From contig CAZXLK010000019.1 of the NCBI GenBank assembly GCA_964641775.1, positions 1 through 17,548 of the forward strand: DNA of 17,548 nt. Reading direction: 5' to 3'. This DNA is from CAIPFQ01 sp964641775. GTDB taxonomy: Bacteria; Chlamydiota; Chlamydiia; Chlamydiales; SM23-39. Below are positions 1 to 6,743 of this stretch, piece after piece (the first letter of the stretch is position 1; every line of letters starts with the position of its first letter). The notes below the pieces were generated by a model. That model was not told where the DNA came from. It did no database searches and worked only from the letters and a program-made list of their open reading frames with translations. Both the position numbers and the translations under genes were made by a program.

Positions 1-65
1 TTGGCCATGTATTCTTTGGACTTTCTAACCGGCACTTGGGTTATTTCCCTTTGGTGGCGGGCTAA
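1..65 (+). CDS. Possible 3' end of an unrecognised gene (partial)
   Basis: The third plus-strand frame is open from the left edge and ends with TAA at 63-65; its last residues would read SNRHLGYFPLVAG. I do not recognise the family. The frame beginning at base 1 is also open, to a TAA at 85-87, so the frame choice is not secure. A possible terminator begins at this point, which fits a gene ending here. Too little sequence is present to name a product. Confidence 0.3.
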   Translation, partial: GHVFFGLSNRHLGYFPLVAG

Positions 66-82
66 CGCCGGCCGATTTTTTT
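53..82 (+). terminator. Possible intrinsic terminator at the left edge
   Basis: GGTGGCG (53-59) can pair with CGCCG-CC (66-73, one G bulged, one G-U pair) around the loop GGCTAA, followed by a run of eight T (75-82 region). The hairpin is imperfect and overlaps the putative stop codon at 63-65, so this is a moderate call. Confidence 0.4.
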
Positions 83-120
83 TATAAGCTGATACTCAAG
101 GACTTATTACTTTTAATTCC

Positions 121-217
121 CGATGCCGTGATCGATACCGATCTGTTCCCCGATCTTCTTAATAATGAATTGGTAACGGTATCGGTCACGGTATCGGTCA
201 CGGTATCGGTATCGGTT
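121..217. repeat. Degenerate hexanucleotide tandem repeat (GGTATC/GGTCAC)
   Basis: From 172 to 216 the plus strand is built of GGTATC, GGTCAC and GGTAAC units in tandem. A shorter stretch at 121-142 (CGATGCCGTGATCGATACC...) carries the same motif in the opposite orientation, so the two halves can pair imperfectly as a hairpin. A second tract of the same family lies at 11628-11677 in reverse orientation. No coding potential is evident here. The rest of this upstream region, 83-120 and 217-296, is AT-rich. Confidence 0.85.
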
Positions 218-236
218 TATTATAAAACTATTTATT

Positions 237-282
237 AGTTAATTTTATTTTGGTAGAGTTAATTTGTGAGTGGTAATTAACT
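237..282. promoter_or_regulatory. Three AGTTAATT boxes upstream of the CsbD-like gene
   Basis: AGTTAATT occurs at 237-244 and 257-264, and in inverted form (AATTAACT) at 275-282. The first two copies are 20 bp apart, about two helical turns. The second and third form an 8-bp inverted repeat with a 10-nt spacer that ends just before the ribosome binding site AGGAG at 284-288. This could be an operator or an mRNA hairpin affecting translation. The region is AT-rich, so chance is not excluded. Confidence 0.35.
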
Positions 283-296
283 TAGGAGTGAATAGT

Positions 297-650
297 ATGC
301 AAAGAAGCCATTTTGAGAAGAATTGGAACCAATTAAAAAACAACATCCAAAACCGTTGGAGCAAATTAAGCAATGAAGACATTGATGAGATCGATGGCAT
401 GTACGATCAATTTGTAACCCATATTGCAAAACGATACGGATATCCAAGAGAAAAAGCAGCCCGAGAAATTGAAAATTGGCAGCCTCAAGAACAAATGGTT
501 GAAGAAGAGAGCATGGAAGAGTCTGAAACTGAGACTGTTGAAGAGCAGCCTCGCGGTAAAAAGCATGAGAAAATTCGCGAATGGCAAGATATAAAACAAG
601 ATCAACAACAGCAGCAGCAGCAGAAGGAGAAAAAACGCAAAGCCGGCTAA
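297..650 (+). CDS. CsbD/YjbJ-like stress-response protein with acidic and polyglutamine tail
   Basis: The first ~65 residues match the CsbD (UPF0337, YjbJ) pattern: W-x-QLK near residue 9, W-x-KL near 20, a DEIDG segment and the final R-Y-G-Y...A-x-x-EI-x-x-W. CsbD proteins are small, abundant stress-induced soluble proteins of unknown biochemical role. The remaining half is an added charged tail: Glu-rich around residues 70-85, then a run of seven Gln at about 103-109 and KEKKRKAG. The ATG at 297 is preferred over the in-frame GTG at 270 because AGGAG (284-288) sits 8 nt before it and the family start fits. The product is 117 residues. It is monocistronic: a strong terminator follows at once. 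CsbD proteins are usually about 60-70 residues, so the tail is unusual. Confidence 0.8.
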   Translation: MQRSHFEKNWNQLKNNIQNRWSKLSNEDIDEIDGMYDQFVTHIAKRYGYPREKAAREIENWQPQEQMVEEESMEESETETVEEQPRGKKHEKIREWQDIKQDQQQQQQQKEKKRKAG

Positions 651-672
651 GATCAATTAAGTCATTCTGTAT

Positions 673-703
673 AAGAGGTTGCTTGCGGCAACCTCTTTTT
701 TTT
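673..703 (+). terminator. Strong intrinsic terminator after the CsbD-like gene
   Basis: A perfect 10-bp stem, AAGAGGTTGC (673-682) with GCAACCTCTT (688-697), closes a five-base loop and runs into eight consecutive T (696-703). It lies 23 nt past the stop codon of the CsbD-like gene and only 18 nt before the start codon of hldD. Confidence 0.92.
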
Positions 704-711
704 GCTAATAT
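683..711 (+). promoter_or_regulatory. Candidate hldD promoter embedded in the terminator hairpin
   Basis: TTGCGG (683-688) and TAATAT (706-711) are separated by 17 bp, a plausible sigma-70/sigma-66 type promoter. The -35 element lies in the loop and right arm of the preceding terminator. Transcription would start around 717-720, almost at the hldD ATG (721), giving an essentially leaderless message. This agrees with the lack of any Shine-Dalgarno sequence before 721. The -35 match is only partial. Confidence 0.4.
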
Positions 712-720
712 CATTTTCGT

Positions 721-1680
721 ATGAAATTTATTATTACCGGAGCTGCCGGGATGATCGGATCCGGTCTTGTCCACCATCTCAATGATCTAAATCAAACGGA
801 TCTTCTCCTTGTTGATCACATCGAAAATACCGATAAATGGAAAAACCTCGTCGGCAAAAAGTTTTCCGACATTATTGGTCCGCATCAGCTTTTTGAGCTG
901 CTCAAAAATCAAAGCCAAGAGATTCAAGCGATCATCCATTTAGGCGCCTGCTCGGATACGATGGAGACCAATGGCGATTATTTACTGGAAAATAACTACC
1001 GATTCACGATTAGGCTTGCGGACTTTGCGCTGAATGCCGGCATTAGGTTTATCTATGCATCGAGCGCTGCCACTTATGGCGACGGTTCTTTAGGATTTTC
1101 TGATGATGAGGCGATGTTAGAGAGCTTAAGACCGATCAATATGTATGCCTTTTCCAAGCATCTTGTCGATCTATGGATGAAAAAACAAAATGTTTTAGAC
1201 AAAGTGGCCTCTTTAAAATATTTCAATGTGTTTGGCCCAAATGAATATCATAAAGGGCGGATGTCTTCGATGGTTTTAAAGATGAATCACCTCGTAAAAA
1301 AAGAAGGGGTGATCCGTCTTTACAAATCCAACCACCCAAAATATTTGGATGGCGATCAATGCCGCGATTTTATTTATTTAAAAGATGCAGTTCGAATGAC
1401 TGCTGCTTTTTTAGAAAATGACATTGGGGGAATTTTTAATATTGGATTAGGCATCCCAACAACTTGGAATGATCTTGCAAGATCTCTTTTTGATGCGCTA
1501 GAACTTAAGGGAAAAATTGATTACATCGATATGCCCGATTCTCTTTTGAATCAGTATCAAAATTATACATGCGCCAAAATGGATAAGTTCAATCGCCTAT
1601 TTCAAATTCCAAAAACTCCGATTCAAGATGCAGTAAAAGAATATGTACAGGAGTACTTAATCAAAGATGCAAGATGGTAA
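721..1680 (+). CDS. hldD: ADP-L-glycero-D-manno-heptose 6-epimerase
   Basis: HldD (RfaD) converts ADP-D-glycero-D-manno-heptose to the L,D epimer, the last step of making the heptose donor for the LPS inner core, in the cytoplasm. The 319-residue product is close to the usual ~310. It is an extended short-chain dehydrogenase: NADP-binding GAAGMIG at residues 7-13, the HLGACSDT segment at 73-80 typical of this epimerase, SSAATYG at 114-120, and the catalytic Tyr142 and Lys146 in YAFSK. CRDFIYLKD follows at about 214-222. No ribosome binding site precedes the ATG; a promoter just upstream suggests a leaderless message. Its last 14 bases overlap the start of the hldE-like gene, so the two are probably co-transcribed and translationally coupled. 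Pathogenic Chlamydia lack heptose in their LPS, so this supports an environmental chlamydial relative. Confidence 0.93.
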   Translation: MKFIITGAAGMIGSGLVHHLNDLNQTDLLLVDHIENTDKWKNLVGKKFSDIIGPHQLFELLKNQSQEIQAIIHLGACSDTMETNGDYLLENNYRFTIRLADFALNAGIRFIYASSAATYGDGSLGFSDDEAMLESLRPINMYAFSKHLVDLWMKKQNVLDKVASLKYFNVFGPNEYHKGRMSSMVLKMNHLVKKEGVIRLYKSNHPKYLDGDQCRDFIYLKDAVRMTAAFLENDIGGIFNIGLGIPTTWNDLARSLFDALELKGKIDYIDMPDSLLNQYQNYTCAKMDKFNRLFQIPKTPIQDAVKEYVQEYLIKDARW

Positions 1681-3151
1681 TTTAACAAGCACTTTCAATA
1701 GATTAAAGCCTTTCCGCGCTCTTGTTCTCGGCGATTTTTTCCTCGATACCTATACCAAAGGCAAAGTCAGAAGAATTTCTCCCGAAGCCCCTGTCCAGGT
1801 TCTTGAAGTAGAAAGCCAAGAATCGAGGGCAGGAGGGGCCGGCAATGCGGTTTTAAATCTCATTGCACTCGGCGGCACTGTGTTTGCCATGGGGCGAATT
1901 GGCTCCGATTTTGCAGGAAAAGAGCTGAAAGATATCCTTTTTCAACAAGGAGCTGATGTGACCGCTCTTCTTACGGAAGAGGGCTACGGAACACCTGTAA
2001 AAAATAGGATCATTTCTTATAGCCAGCAGCTCATGCGGATTGATTTGGAAAAAGTGACTCCTGCAAATGAGGATGTCGTAGATGCAGCCATAGAACAGCT
2101 TAAAAAAATTATCCCCCAGGTGCAAGTTGTCGCCATTTCCGATTATGCAAAGGGGTTTCTCACAAACCGCCTTTTACAGATGGCTATTTCTCTTGCCGGC
2201 CATTATGGAAAGCCTTGCATTATCGATCCAAAGGGCTCAGATTTTACCAAATATCGAGGAGCGACTTTAATCAAGCCAAATCTCATGGAAGCATACAACG
2301 CTTCAAAAATGGCGGAGTCTGCAACGCTGGATATCGTAGCAAACCGCCTTCTTGAAATTACAGATGCCCCAATGCTCATGGTTACCCGCTCTGAAGATGG
2401 GATCTCTCTTTTTGAGCAAAATAAAGAAAGAAGAGATTTTCCCGTTCGAAAATCCCAAGTGAAAGATGTGACAGGGGCAGGAGATACTGTTTTGGCAGTG
2501 ATGTGTTTAGGGCTTGCAAGCGGCATTGATCCGGCCCTGAGCATCCAATTTGCAAATATTGCAGCAGGCATTGCGATCGAACGGGTGGGATGCGCATCCG
2601 TTCAACTCTCTGAAATTGCCGAAAGGCTTTTGGATACCCATGTGCAAACTAAGATCTTTGATGAAAACCATACCTATGTTTTAGAAGAGGTTCTAAAAAG
2701 AAAAAAATACGCTCTTTTGGTATTGGAGAGGCTGGATTCAATTACTGCAGCCCTTTTTCGATCCATCAGGCAGCTTGCCAGTTCCCAAGAGCTGATTCTG
2801 TACATTGAAAGCGATCCTGAGGATGAATTTGTCAAACTTCTCTCCTCTTTGCATGAGATTAAGGCGATCATTTTGCAAAAAAAGAGCTTGCAGCGTCTTC
2901 TGCACTCAATCCATCCGGAAAAAGTATTTATTTGCGATGGAAACGGAATAGGCGAACTCCCTCTTGATGAGAAGGAGATTCGCCGCTCCGGTAATGGGCG
3001 GCAAGTTGCTTGCCGCAAATGGATAGATAGCTCGGTAGATCCGGCTCTTAATGAGCCGGATTACATCGAGCTGCCCGTTCACGAAAGAGCAGAAGATGTT
3101 TTAAAGGCCTTGAGAATGCGGGCGCCTCCAAGACAGATTTCCCCATCATAA
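1667..3151 (+). CDS. hldE: HldE-like D-heptose-7-phosphate kinase with degenerate nucleotidyltransferase domain
   Basis: The N-terminal ~325 residues are a PfkB/ribokinase-fold kinase that phosphorylates heptose 7-phosphate at C1: RRISPEAPV at 35-43, GGAGN at 56-60, and DVTGAGD at 267-273 with catalytic Asp273. The C-terminal part (about 345-494) has the length and strand-helix pattern of the HldE ADP-transferase domain, but the expected FDILHAGH reads LDSITAAL (356-363). Both His of the HxGH motif are gone, so adenylyl transfer is probably lost and would need another enzyme. Residues 444-469 are encoded by two strong palindromes and look inserted. The ATG at 1667 lies inside the hldD end; AGGAG at 1649-1653 is 13 nt away. 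The last 73 bp overlap the 3' end of convergent mnmA. At 494 residues it is slightly longer than E. coli HldE (477). Confidence 0.85.
   Translation: MQDGNLTSTFNRLKPFRALVLGDFFLDTYTKGKVRRISPEAPVQVLEVESQESRAGGAGNAVLNLIALGGTVFAMGRIGSDFAGKELKDILFQQGADVTALLTEEGYGTPVKNRIISYSQQLMRIDLEKVTPANEDVVDAAIEQLKKIIPQVQVVAISDYAKGFLTNRLLQMAISLAGHYGKPCIIDPKGSDFTKYRGATLIKPNLMEAYNASKMAESATLDIVANRLLEITDAPMLMVTRSEDGISLFEQNKERRDFPVRKSQVKDVTGAGDTVLAVMCLGLASGIDPALSIQFANIAAGIAIERVGCASVQLSEIAERLLDTHVQTKIFDENHTYVLEEVLKRKKYALLVLERLDSITAALFRSIRQLASSQELILYIESDPEDEFVKLLSSLHEIKAIILQKKSLQRLLHSIHPEKVFICDGNGIGELPLDEKEIRRSGNGRQVACRKWIDSSVDPALNEPDYIELPVHERAEDVLKALRMRAPPRQISPS
2998..3072. repeat. Palindromic block within the hldE 3' region
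   Basis: Two palindromes sit side by side. The first is GCGGCAAG (2998-3005) / CTTGCCGC (3009-3016) with the loop TTG. The second has a 9-bp core ATCCGGCTC (3039-3047) / GAGCCGGAT (3053-3061), extended by GTA/TAC and AGCTCG (3029-3034) / CGAGCT (3067-3072) with small bulges. The block is 75 bp, or 25 codons, and lies just beyond the mnmA stop codon (3079). It could be a REP-like element in coding DNA or a structure ending mnmA transcripts, though no T-run is present. Confidence 0.7.
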
Positions 3152-4131
3152 AAGACAATGAATTGACCGGGCGTTATTGCCCTTTGGGGCTGATCGAAGA
3201 TGACCCTATTTTTTTCGACCCTGCAAGGCTCATCTTTTCCTCGATATCGGATTTTTGCTGTGCAGTGAAAGGGAAATTCGGGAACATCTAAAACCCAGCT
3301 AAAACCCTCTGCATGAAGTTCTTGATGAAATAAGGCATCTTCTCCTCTTTCCACAAAGACCGTATTGGATGCAATCTCTTTGTCAACGACAAACCAAGCA
3401 TCTCCCGCCCCGCCAAGCCCGAGCCCTTTTCTTTGCCCAATTGTATAAAATGCTGCGCCGTCATGCCGGCCCACAATTTCGCCACTCAATGTTTTAAAAT
3501 CGCCGGGGCTGTAGCCCAAATATCCCGATACAAAAGGTTTGAAATCCCTTTTCCCAATGAAACAAATTCCGGTGCTGTCTTTTTTTTCCGCAGTGGCAAG
3601 TTTTTCTCTCAGGGCAATTTCTCTTACCTCTTTTTTTTGTAGGTGTCCCACCGGAAATAGGACTTTTGTAAGAGCCTTTTCTTTGACGGCATGGAGAAAA
3701 TAGCTTTGATCTTTTTCAGGATCAACTCCTCGAAGAAGGCGGCCCTTTTCATCTTTTCTACAATAATGGCCCGTTGCTAAATAATCTGCGCTAAGATCCA
3801 TTGCCTTTTTTAAAAAGGCATCAAACTTGATCTCACGGTTGCACAAGATATCAGGATTTGGAGTGAGTCCATCTTTTAAATCCTGCAAAAATTCTTCAAA
3901 AACTCTTCTCCTATATTCTTCTACCAAATTAACGCTAAAGACAGGGATTTGGATTTGATCGCAAACTCTTACTACATCTTCATATTCGATAGAAGATTTG
4001 CAGACCCCATTTGCCCCCTCTTCTTCCCAGCTTTTCATGAAAAGCCCGATCACATCAAAGCCTTGCCTCTTTAAAAGAAAAGCCGAGACGGAGGAGTCGA
4101 CTCCTCCAGACATTCCTACGATGACTTTCAC
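3079..4131 (-). CDS. mnmA: tRNA-uridine 2-sulfurtransferase
   Basis: MnmA (TrmU) adds sulfur to C2 of the wobble uridine in tRNA-Lys, -Glu and -Gln, receiving sulfur from a cysteine desulfurase relay. Visible marks: the PP-loop SGGVDSS at residues 8-14, NPDILCN with catalytic Cys97, and DSTGICFIG with Cys190, the pair that forms the persulfide and disulfide. FYTIGQRKGLG and the terminal GQFIVFYDGEICLGG are family signatures. The 350 residues match the normal size. The start codon overlaps the htpX stop as ATGA (4131-4128), so it is translated as the second gene of an htpX-mnmA unit. Its 3' end overlaps convergent hldE by 73 bp. Confidence 0.96.
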   Translation of the reverse strand: MKVIVGMSGGVDSSVSAFLLKRQGFDVIGLFMKSWEEEGANGVCKSSIEYEDVVRVCDQIQIPVFSVNLVEEYRRRVFEEFLQDLKDGLTPNPDILCNREIKFDAFLKKAMDLSADYLATGHYCRKDEKGRLLRGVDPEKDQSYFLHAVKEKALTKVLFPVGHLQKKEVREIALREKLATAEKKDSTGICFIGKRDFKPFVSGYLGYSPGDFKTLSGEIVGRHDGAAFYTIGQRKGLGLGGAGDAWFVVDKEIASNTVFVERGEDALFHQELHAEGFSWVLDVPEFPFHCTAKIRYRGKDEPCRVEKNRVIFDQPQRAITPGQFIVFYDGEICLGGARILKAFKTSSALS

Positions 4132-5036
4132 AAGGCTTGTTTTAACCTTTCAATCCTCATCTCTATTGGAGGATGGGTAGAGAAAAAACGGATCAGGCCC
4201 CTTTTTTTTGCAGGATGAGAAATTTTAAAGGCTGCCATAGCGGGATTTTCTTTTTTGACATCTTTGATCTCTTGCAAACTTTTGAGCGCTTGTAGAGCAG
4301 AGATCATCGAATCTTTTCCCGCCAATCTTGCCCCTCCGGCATCAGCTCGATATTCACGGAATCTGGAGTATGCTGCGATGAGAAGAGAGCCAAAAATCAT
4401 AAAGATCACTTCAAAAAGATAGACAAAGAGAATGTAGCTCAGCATATTACCGCCTCCTTGGTCTCTATTTTTCCCCATTCCCGAAACGGCGTAGGCCAAA
4501 ATTCTGGCGAGGAACATGACGAAGGCGTTGACTACGCCTTGAAGAAGGGTCATTGTGACCATATCTCCATTGGCGATGTGGGAGATTTCATGGCCGAGCA
4601 CCCCTTCGATTTCCTTCGATTTGAGCCTATTCATTAGCCCTGTAGATACGGCAACGAGCGACCTTTTTTGCGTAGGACCTGTTGCAAAAGCATTGACCTC
4701 GGTGGAGCGGTAAATTCCTATTTGAGGGTGGGATACTCCTGAGCGATCCGCCAATTTGTAAACCATTTCGAGAAGACTTTTTAGCTCAGGGTCTTTTGTT
4801 TCGGGATCGATGATTTGGACTCCCATCATCCATTTTGCCATCACTCTGGATAGGCTAAGCGAAATGAGCGCGCCCGCCATACCCCATACAAGACAGAAAA
4901 TCAAAAGGGATTTTATGTCGATGCCATAAGAGGTCAAAAATGGCTTCACGTTGAGAAGATTGAGAACAATTGAGATCATCAGGATCACTAAAAAATTCAA
5001 CGCAAGAAATAAAAAAATACGCTTAAAAATCGCCAC
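4128..5036 (-). CDS. htpX: Membrane zinc metalloprotease HtpX (M48B)
   Basis: HtpX is an inner-membrane protease that degrades damaged or misfolded membrane proteins. The 302-residue product has two N-terminal membrane segments (about 5-27 and 44-63), the zinc motif HEISH with His149, Glu150 and His153, two further hydrophobic segments (about 160-185 and 198-222), and the third zinc ligand Glu228 in REYRADAGGARLAG. The C-terminal FSTHPPIEMRIERL is typical of M48. The start is GTG (5036-5034), supported by GAGGAG at 5050-5045, 8 nt upstream, and a near-consensus promoter. It is the first gene of a two-gene unit with mnmA. Confidence 0.95.
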   Translation of the reverse strand: MAIFKRIFLFLALNFLVILMISIVLNLLNVKPFLTSYGIDIKSLLIFCLVWGMAGALISLSLSRVMAKWMMGVQIIDPETKDPELKSLLEMVYKLADRSGVSHPQIGIYRSTEVNAFATGPTQKRSLVAVSTGLMNRLKSKEIEGVLGHEISHIANGDMVTMTLLQGVVNAFVMFLARILAYAVSGMGKNRDQGGGNMLSYILFVYLFEVIFMIFGSLLIAAYSRFREYRADAGGARLAGKDSMISALQALKSLQEIKDVKKENPAMAAFKISHPAKKRGLIRFFSTHPPIEMRIERLKQAL

Positions 5037-5061
5037 GGGTTTTTCTCCTCTAAATGGGAAT

Positions 5062-5090
5062 ATTTTAGCGCAATATCACAAGATTTTCAA
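5062..5090 (-). promoter_or_regulatory. htpX promoter
   Basis: On the minus strand TTGAAA (5090-5085) is followed after exactly 17 bp by TAAAAT (5067-5062). Transcription would begin around 5055, a few bases before the htpX ribosome binding site at 5050-5045. Confidence 0.6.
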
Positions 5091-5149
5091 TTGCTAAAAA
5101 TTGCCCAGTTCTGCGATCTATAGTGGATTCAAAATTTTAGGAGGGGACT

Positions 5150-5377
5150 ATGATAGATAAAAAAGTTCATCTGCCAAAAGAAGATACAGCATTTGATATT
5201 CTAAAGAAAAATTTAGATGGGGATTTTGCCTGCGTCATTTTGATTACCTGCACCCAGCCCAGTGCTGAAGGGAAGATGGACGTTCAGTTAAACTTTGAAG
5301 GCGATGACACTTTAGCTGCTTTTTTGCTTGAAAATGCAAGAGCAGGGTTTGATACAGAATTCCAAGAATCAAAGTAA
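5150..5377 (+). CDS. Small hypothetical protein upstream of the M20 peptidase
   Basis: A 75-residue soluble, acidic protein that I do not recognise. Support for expression: a perfect AGGAGG at 5139-5144, 5 nt before the ATG, and a tight junction with the next gene (TAA at 5375-5377, next ATG at 5379). It contains Cys28 and Cys34 around a hydrophobic strand (CVILITCT) and ends in an acidic helix. It has no signal peptide or membrane segment. A TATAGT at 5119-5124 could be its -10 box, but I found no good -35. Its tight linkage suggests co-expression with the dipeptidase, nothing more. Confidence 0.7.
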   Translation: MIDKKVHLPKEDTAFDILKKNLDGDFACVILITCTQPSAEGKMDVQLNFEGDDTLAAFLLENARAGFDTEFQESK

Positions 5378-5378
5378 T

Positions 5379-6743
5379 ATGTTAACGCTAGATGCGCTCA
5401 AAGAGTGGTTTGAGAATGAAAAAGAAGAGATTGTAAAAAATTATTTTCATTTTTTGCGCTTTCCTTCGATCAGTGCAGATCCGGCATATGCTAAGGATTG
5501 CGTTGCATGCGCAAATTGGTTAGTAGATTTTTTACAAAAAAGGGGGCTCTCAAGTGAGCTGATCGACACACCTAGTTTGCCGATTGTCTATGGCTCGGAT
5601 TTAAGCGCAGGCAAAAACAAGCCAACCCTTCTCATCTATGGCCATTACGACGTGCAGCCAATCGATCCTATTGAGCTATGGAAAAGCCCCCCTTTTGAGC
5701 CTACGATCAGGGATGGCTCAGTCTATGCACGAGGCGCAGTCGATGATAAAGGGCAAATTTTTTATGCCCTCATGGCAATTTTATGCTGGAAAGATTTGGG
5801 CCATTCTTTGCCTGTCAATATCAAATTTTGTATCGAGGGCGAAGAAGAATATAGCAGTAAAGGTCTTAGTGATGCCTTGCCGAAATTGGGATCAAAGTTT
5901 CAGGCGGATTATCTTCTTGTTGTCGATTTTGATGCTTTCGGACCTGAGGAAGCTGCGATTTCTTTGGGCGGAAGGGGAATGGTGGCCTTGGAGCTAACTC
6001 TTCGAGGAAGCGCCATTGATCTTCATTCCGGGCTCTATGGCGGCATCGCCTATAATCCGAATCGGGCAATGGCTGAGCTTTTAGCAAAACTCTACGATGA
6101 AAATGGGCGGGTGCAAGTTCCTGGATTTTATGATGGTATCATAGATCCAAGCCCTGACGATTTGAAAACGCTTGAGTGCCGCCACGACAAAGATTATTAT
6201 ACAAAGCATTTCGGCATTGAGGCATTTGGTGGCGAAAAGGGAAAAAGCCTGCATGAGTCCAATTGCTTTTATCCAACCTTGGAGATCAATGGAATTGTGG
6301 GGGGATATACGGGAGCGGGAATCAAAACAGTAATACCTGCAACATCTCACGCCAAAATCACTTGCCGTTTGGTGCCGGGCCAAGATCCGGAAAAGATTTC
6401 CAAAGGGATTGTCGATTTTTTGCAGAAGCATGCAACCAAGGTAATGAGGGTCGAAATCAAAAAACATAAAGGAGATCCTGCATTTCGAGGCAAAGTAGAT
6501 TCTCCGTTAGCCAAAGCAATAGACGCTGCAGCGCAAGAGGCGACAGGAAATCCCTGCCACTATCTTATTTCGGGAGGATCGATTCCGATTGTGCCGGCTC
6601 TACTGCAAGCATCGAAGGGAGAATTTGTGGGAATGGGTTATGGGCTGATCGACGATGCCATCCATGCTCCCAATGAGCGCTTTGATATGCGCCGTTTTGA
6701 ACTTGGATTTTTAACATTGGGAAGGGCTTTATCTTTACTATGA
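5379..6743 (+). CDS. M20 family metallodipeptidase (carnosinase-like)
   Basis: A 454-residue cytoplasmic di-zinc peptidase of the M20A/carnosine dipeptidase group (COG0624), which hydrolyses dipeptides, useful for an amino-acid-scavenging intracellular bacterium. Numbered from the ATG at 5379: YGHYDVQP with zinc ligand His89, ARGAVDDKGQ with bridging Asp122, EGEEEYSS with catalytic Glu156 and ligand Glu157, VVDFDAF with Asp183 or Asp185, and DDAIHAPNE with His429. The dimerisation domain lies between about 195 and 320. An in-frame ATG at 5328 would add 17 residues inside the preceding gene; 5379 is preferred because it follows that gene's stop by one base and fits the family's start. No strong ribosome binding site is seen, so coupling is likely. 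The exact substrate cannot be read from sequence. Confidence 0.9.
   Translation: MLTLDALKEWFENEKEEIVKNYFHFLRFPSISADPAYAKDCVACANWLVDFLQKRGLSSELIDTPSLPIVYGSDLSAGKNKPTLLIYGHYDVQPIDPIELWKSPPFEPTIRDGSVYARGAVDDKGQIFYALMAILCWKDLGHSLPVNIKFCIEGEEEYSSKGLSDALPKLGSKFQADYLLVVDFDAFGPEEAAISLGGRGMVALELTLRGSAIDLHSGLYGGIAYNPNRAMAELLAKLYDENGRVQVPGFYDGIIDPSPDDLKTLECRHDKDYYTKHFGIEAFGGEKGKSLHESNCFYPTLEINGIVGGYTGAGIKTVIPATSHAKITCRLVPGQDPEKISKGIVDFLQKHATKVMRVEIKKHKGDPAFRGKVDSPLAKAIDAAAQEATGNPCHYLISGGSIPIVPALLQASKGEFVGMGYGLIDDAIHAPNERFDMRRFELGFLTLGRALSLL

Noticed and set aside
121..217. Possible CRISPR array
   Set aside because: The 6-12 bp units are directly adjacent with no unique spacers, and no cas genes are present.
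270..296. GTG start at 270 for the CsbD-like gene
   Set aside because: The ATG at 297 has AGGAG at correct spacing and matches the family start; the extension would run through the inverted repeat and the ribosome binding site.
277..777. Minus-strand open frames opposite the CsbD-like gene
   Set aside because: Their leucine and alanine runs are the complement of the CAG repeat, they run through a clear terminator, and they match nothing.
5328..5378. Earlier ATG for the dipeptidase
   Set aside because: It lies inside the preceding gene, adds 17 residues without family support, and the ATG at 5379 follows that gene's stop by one base.
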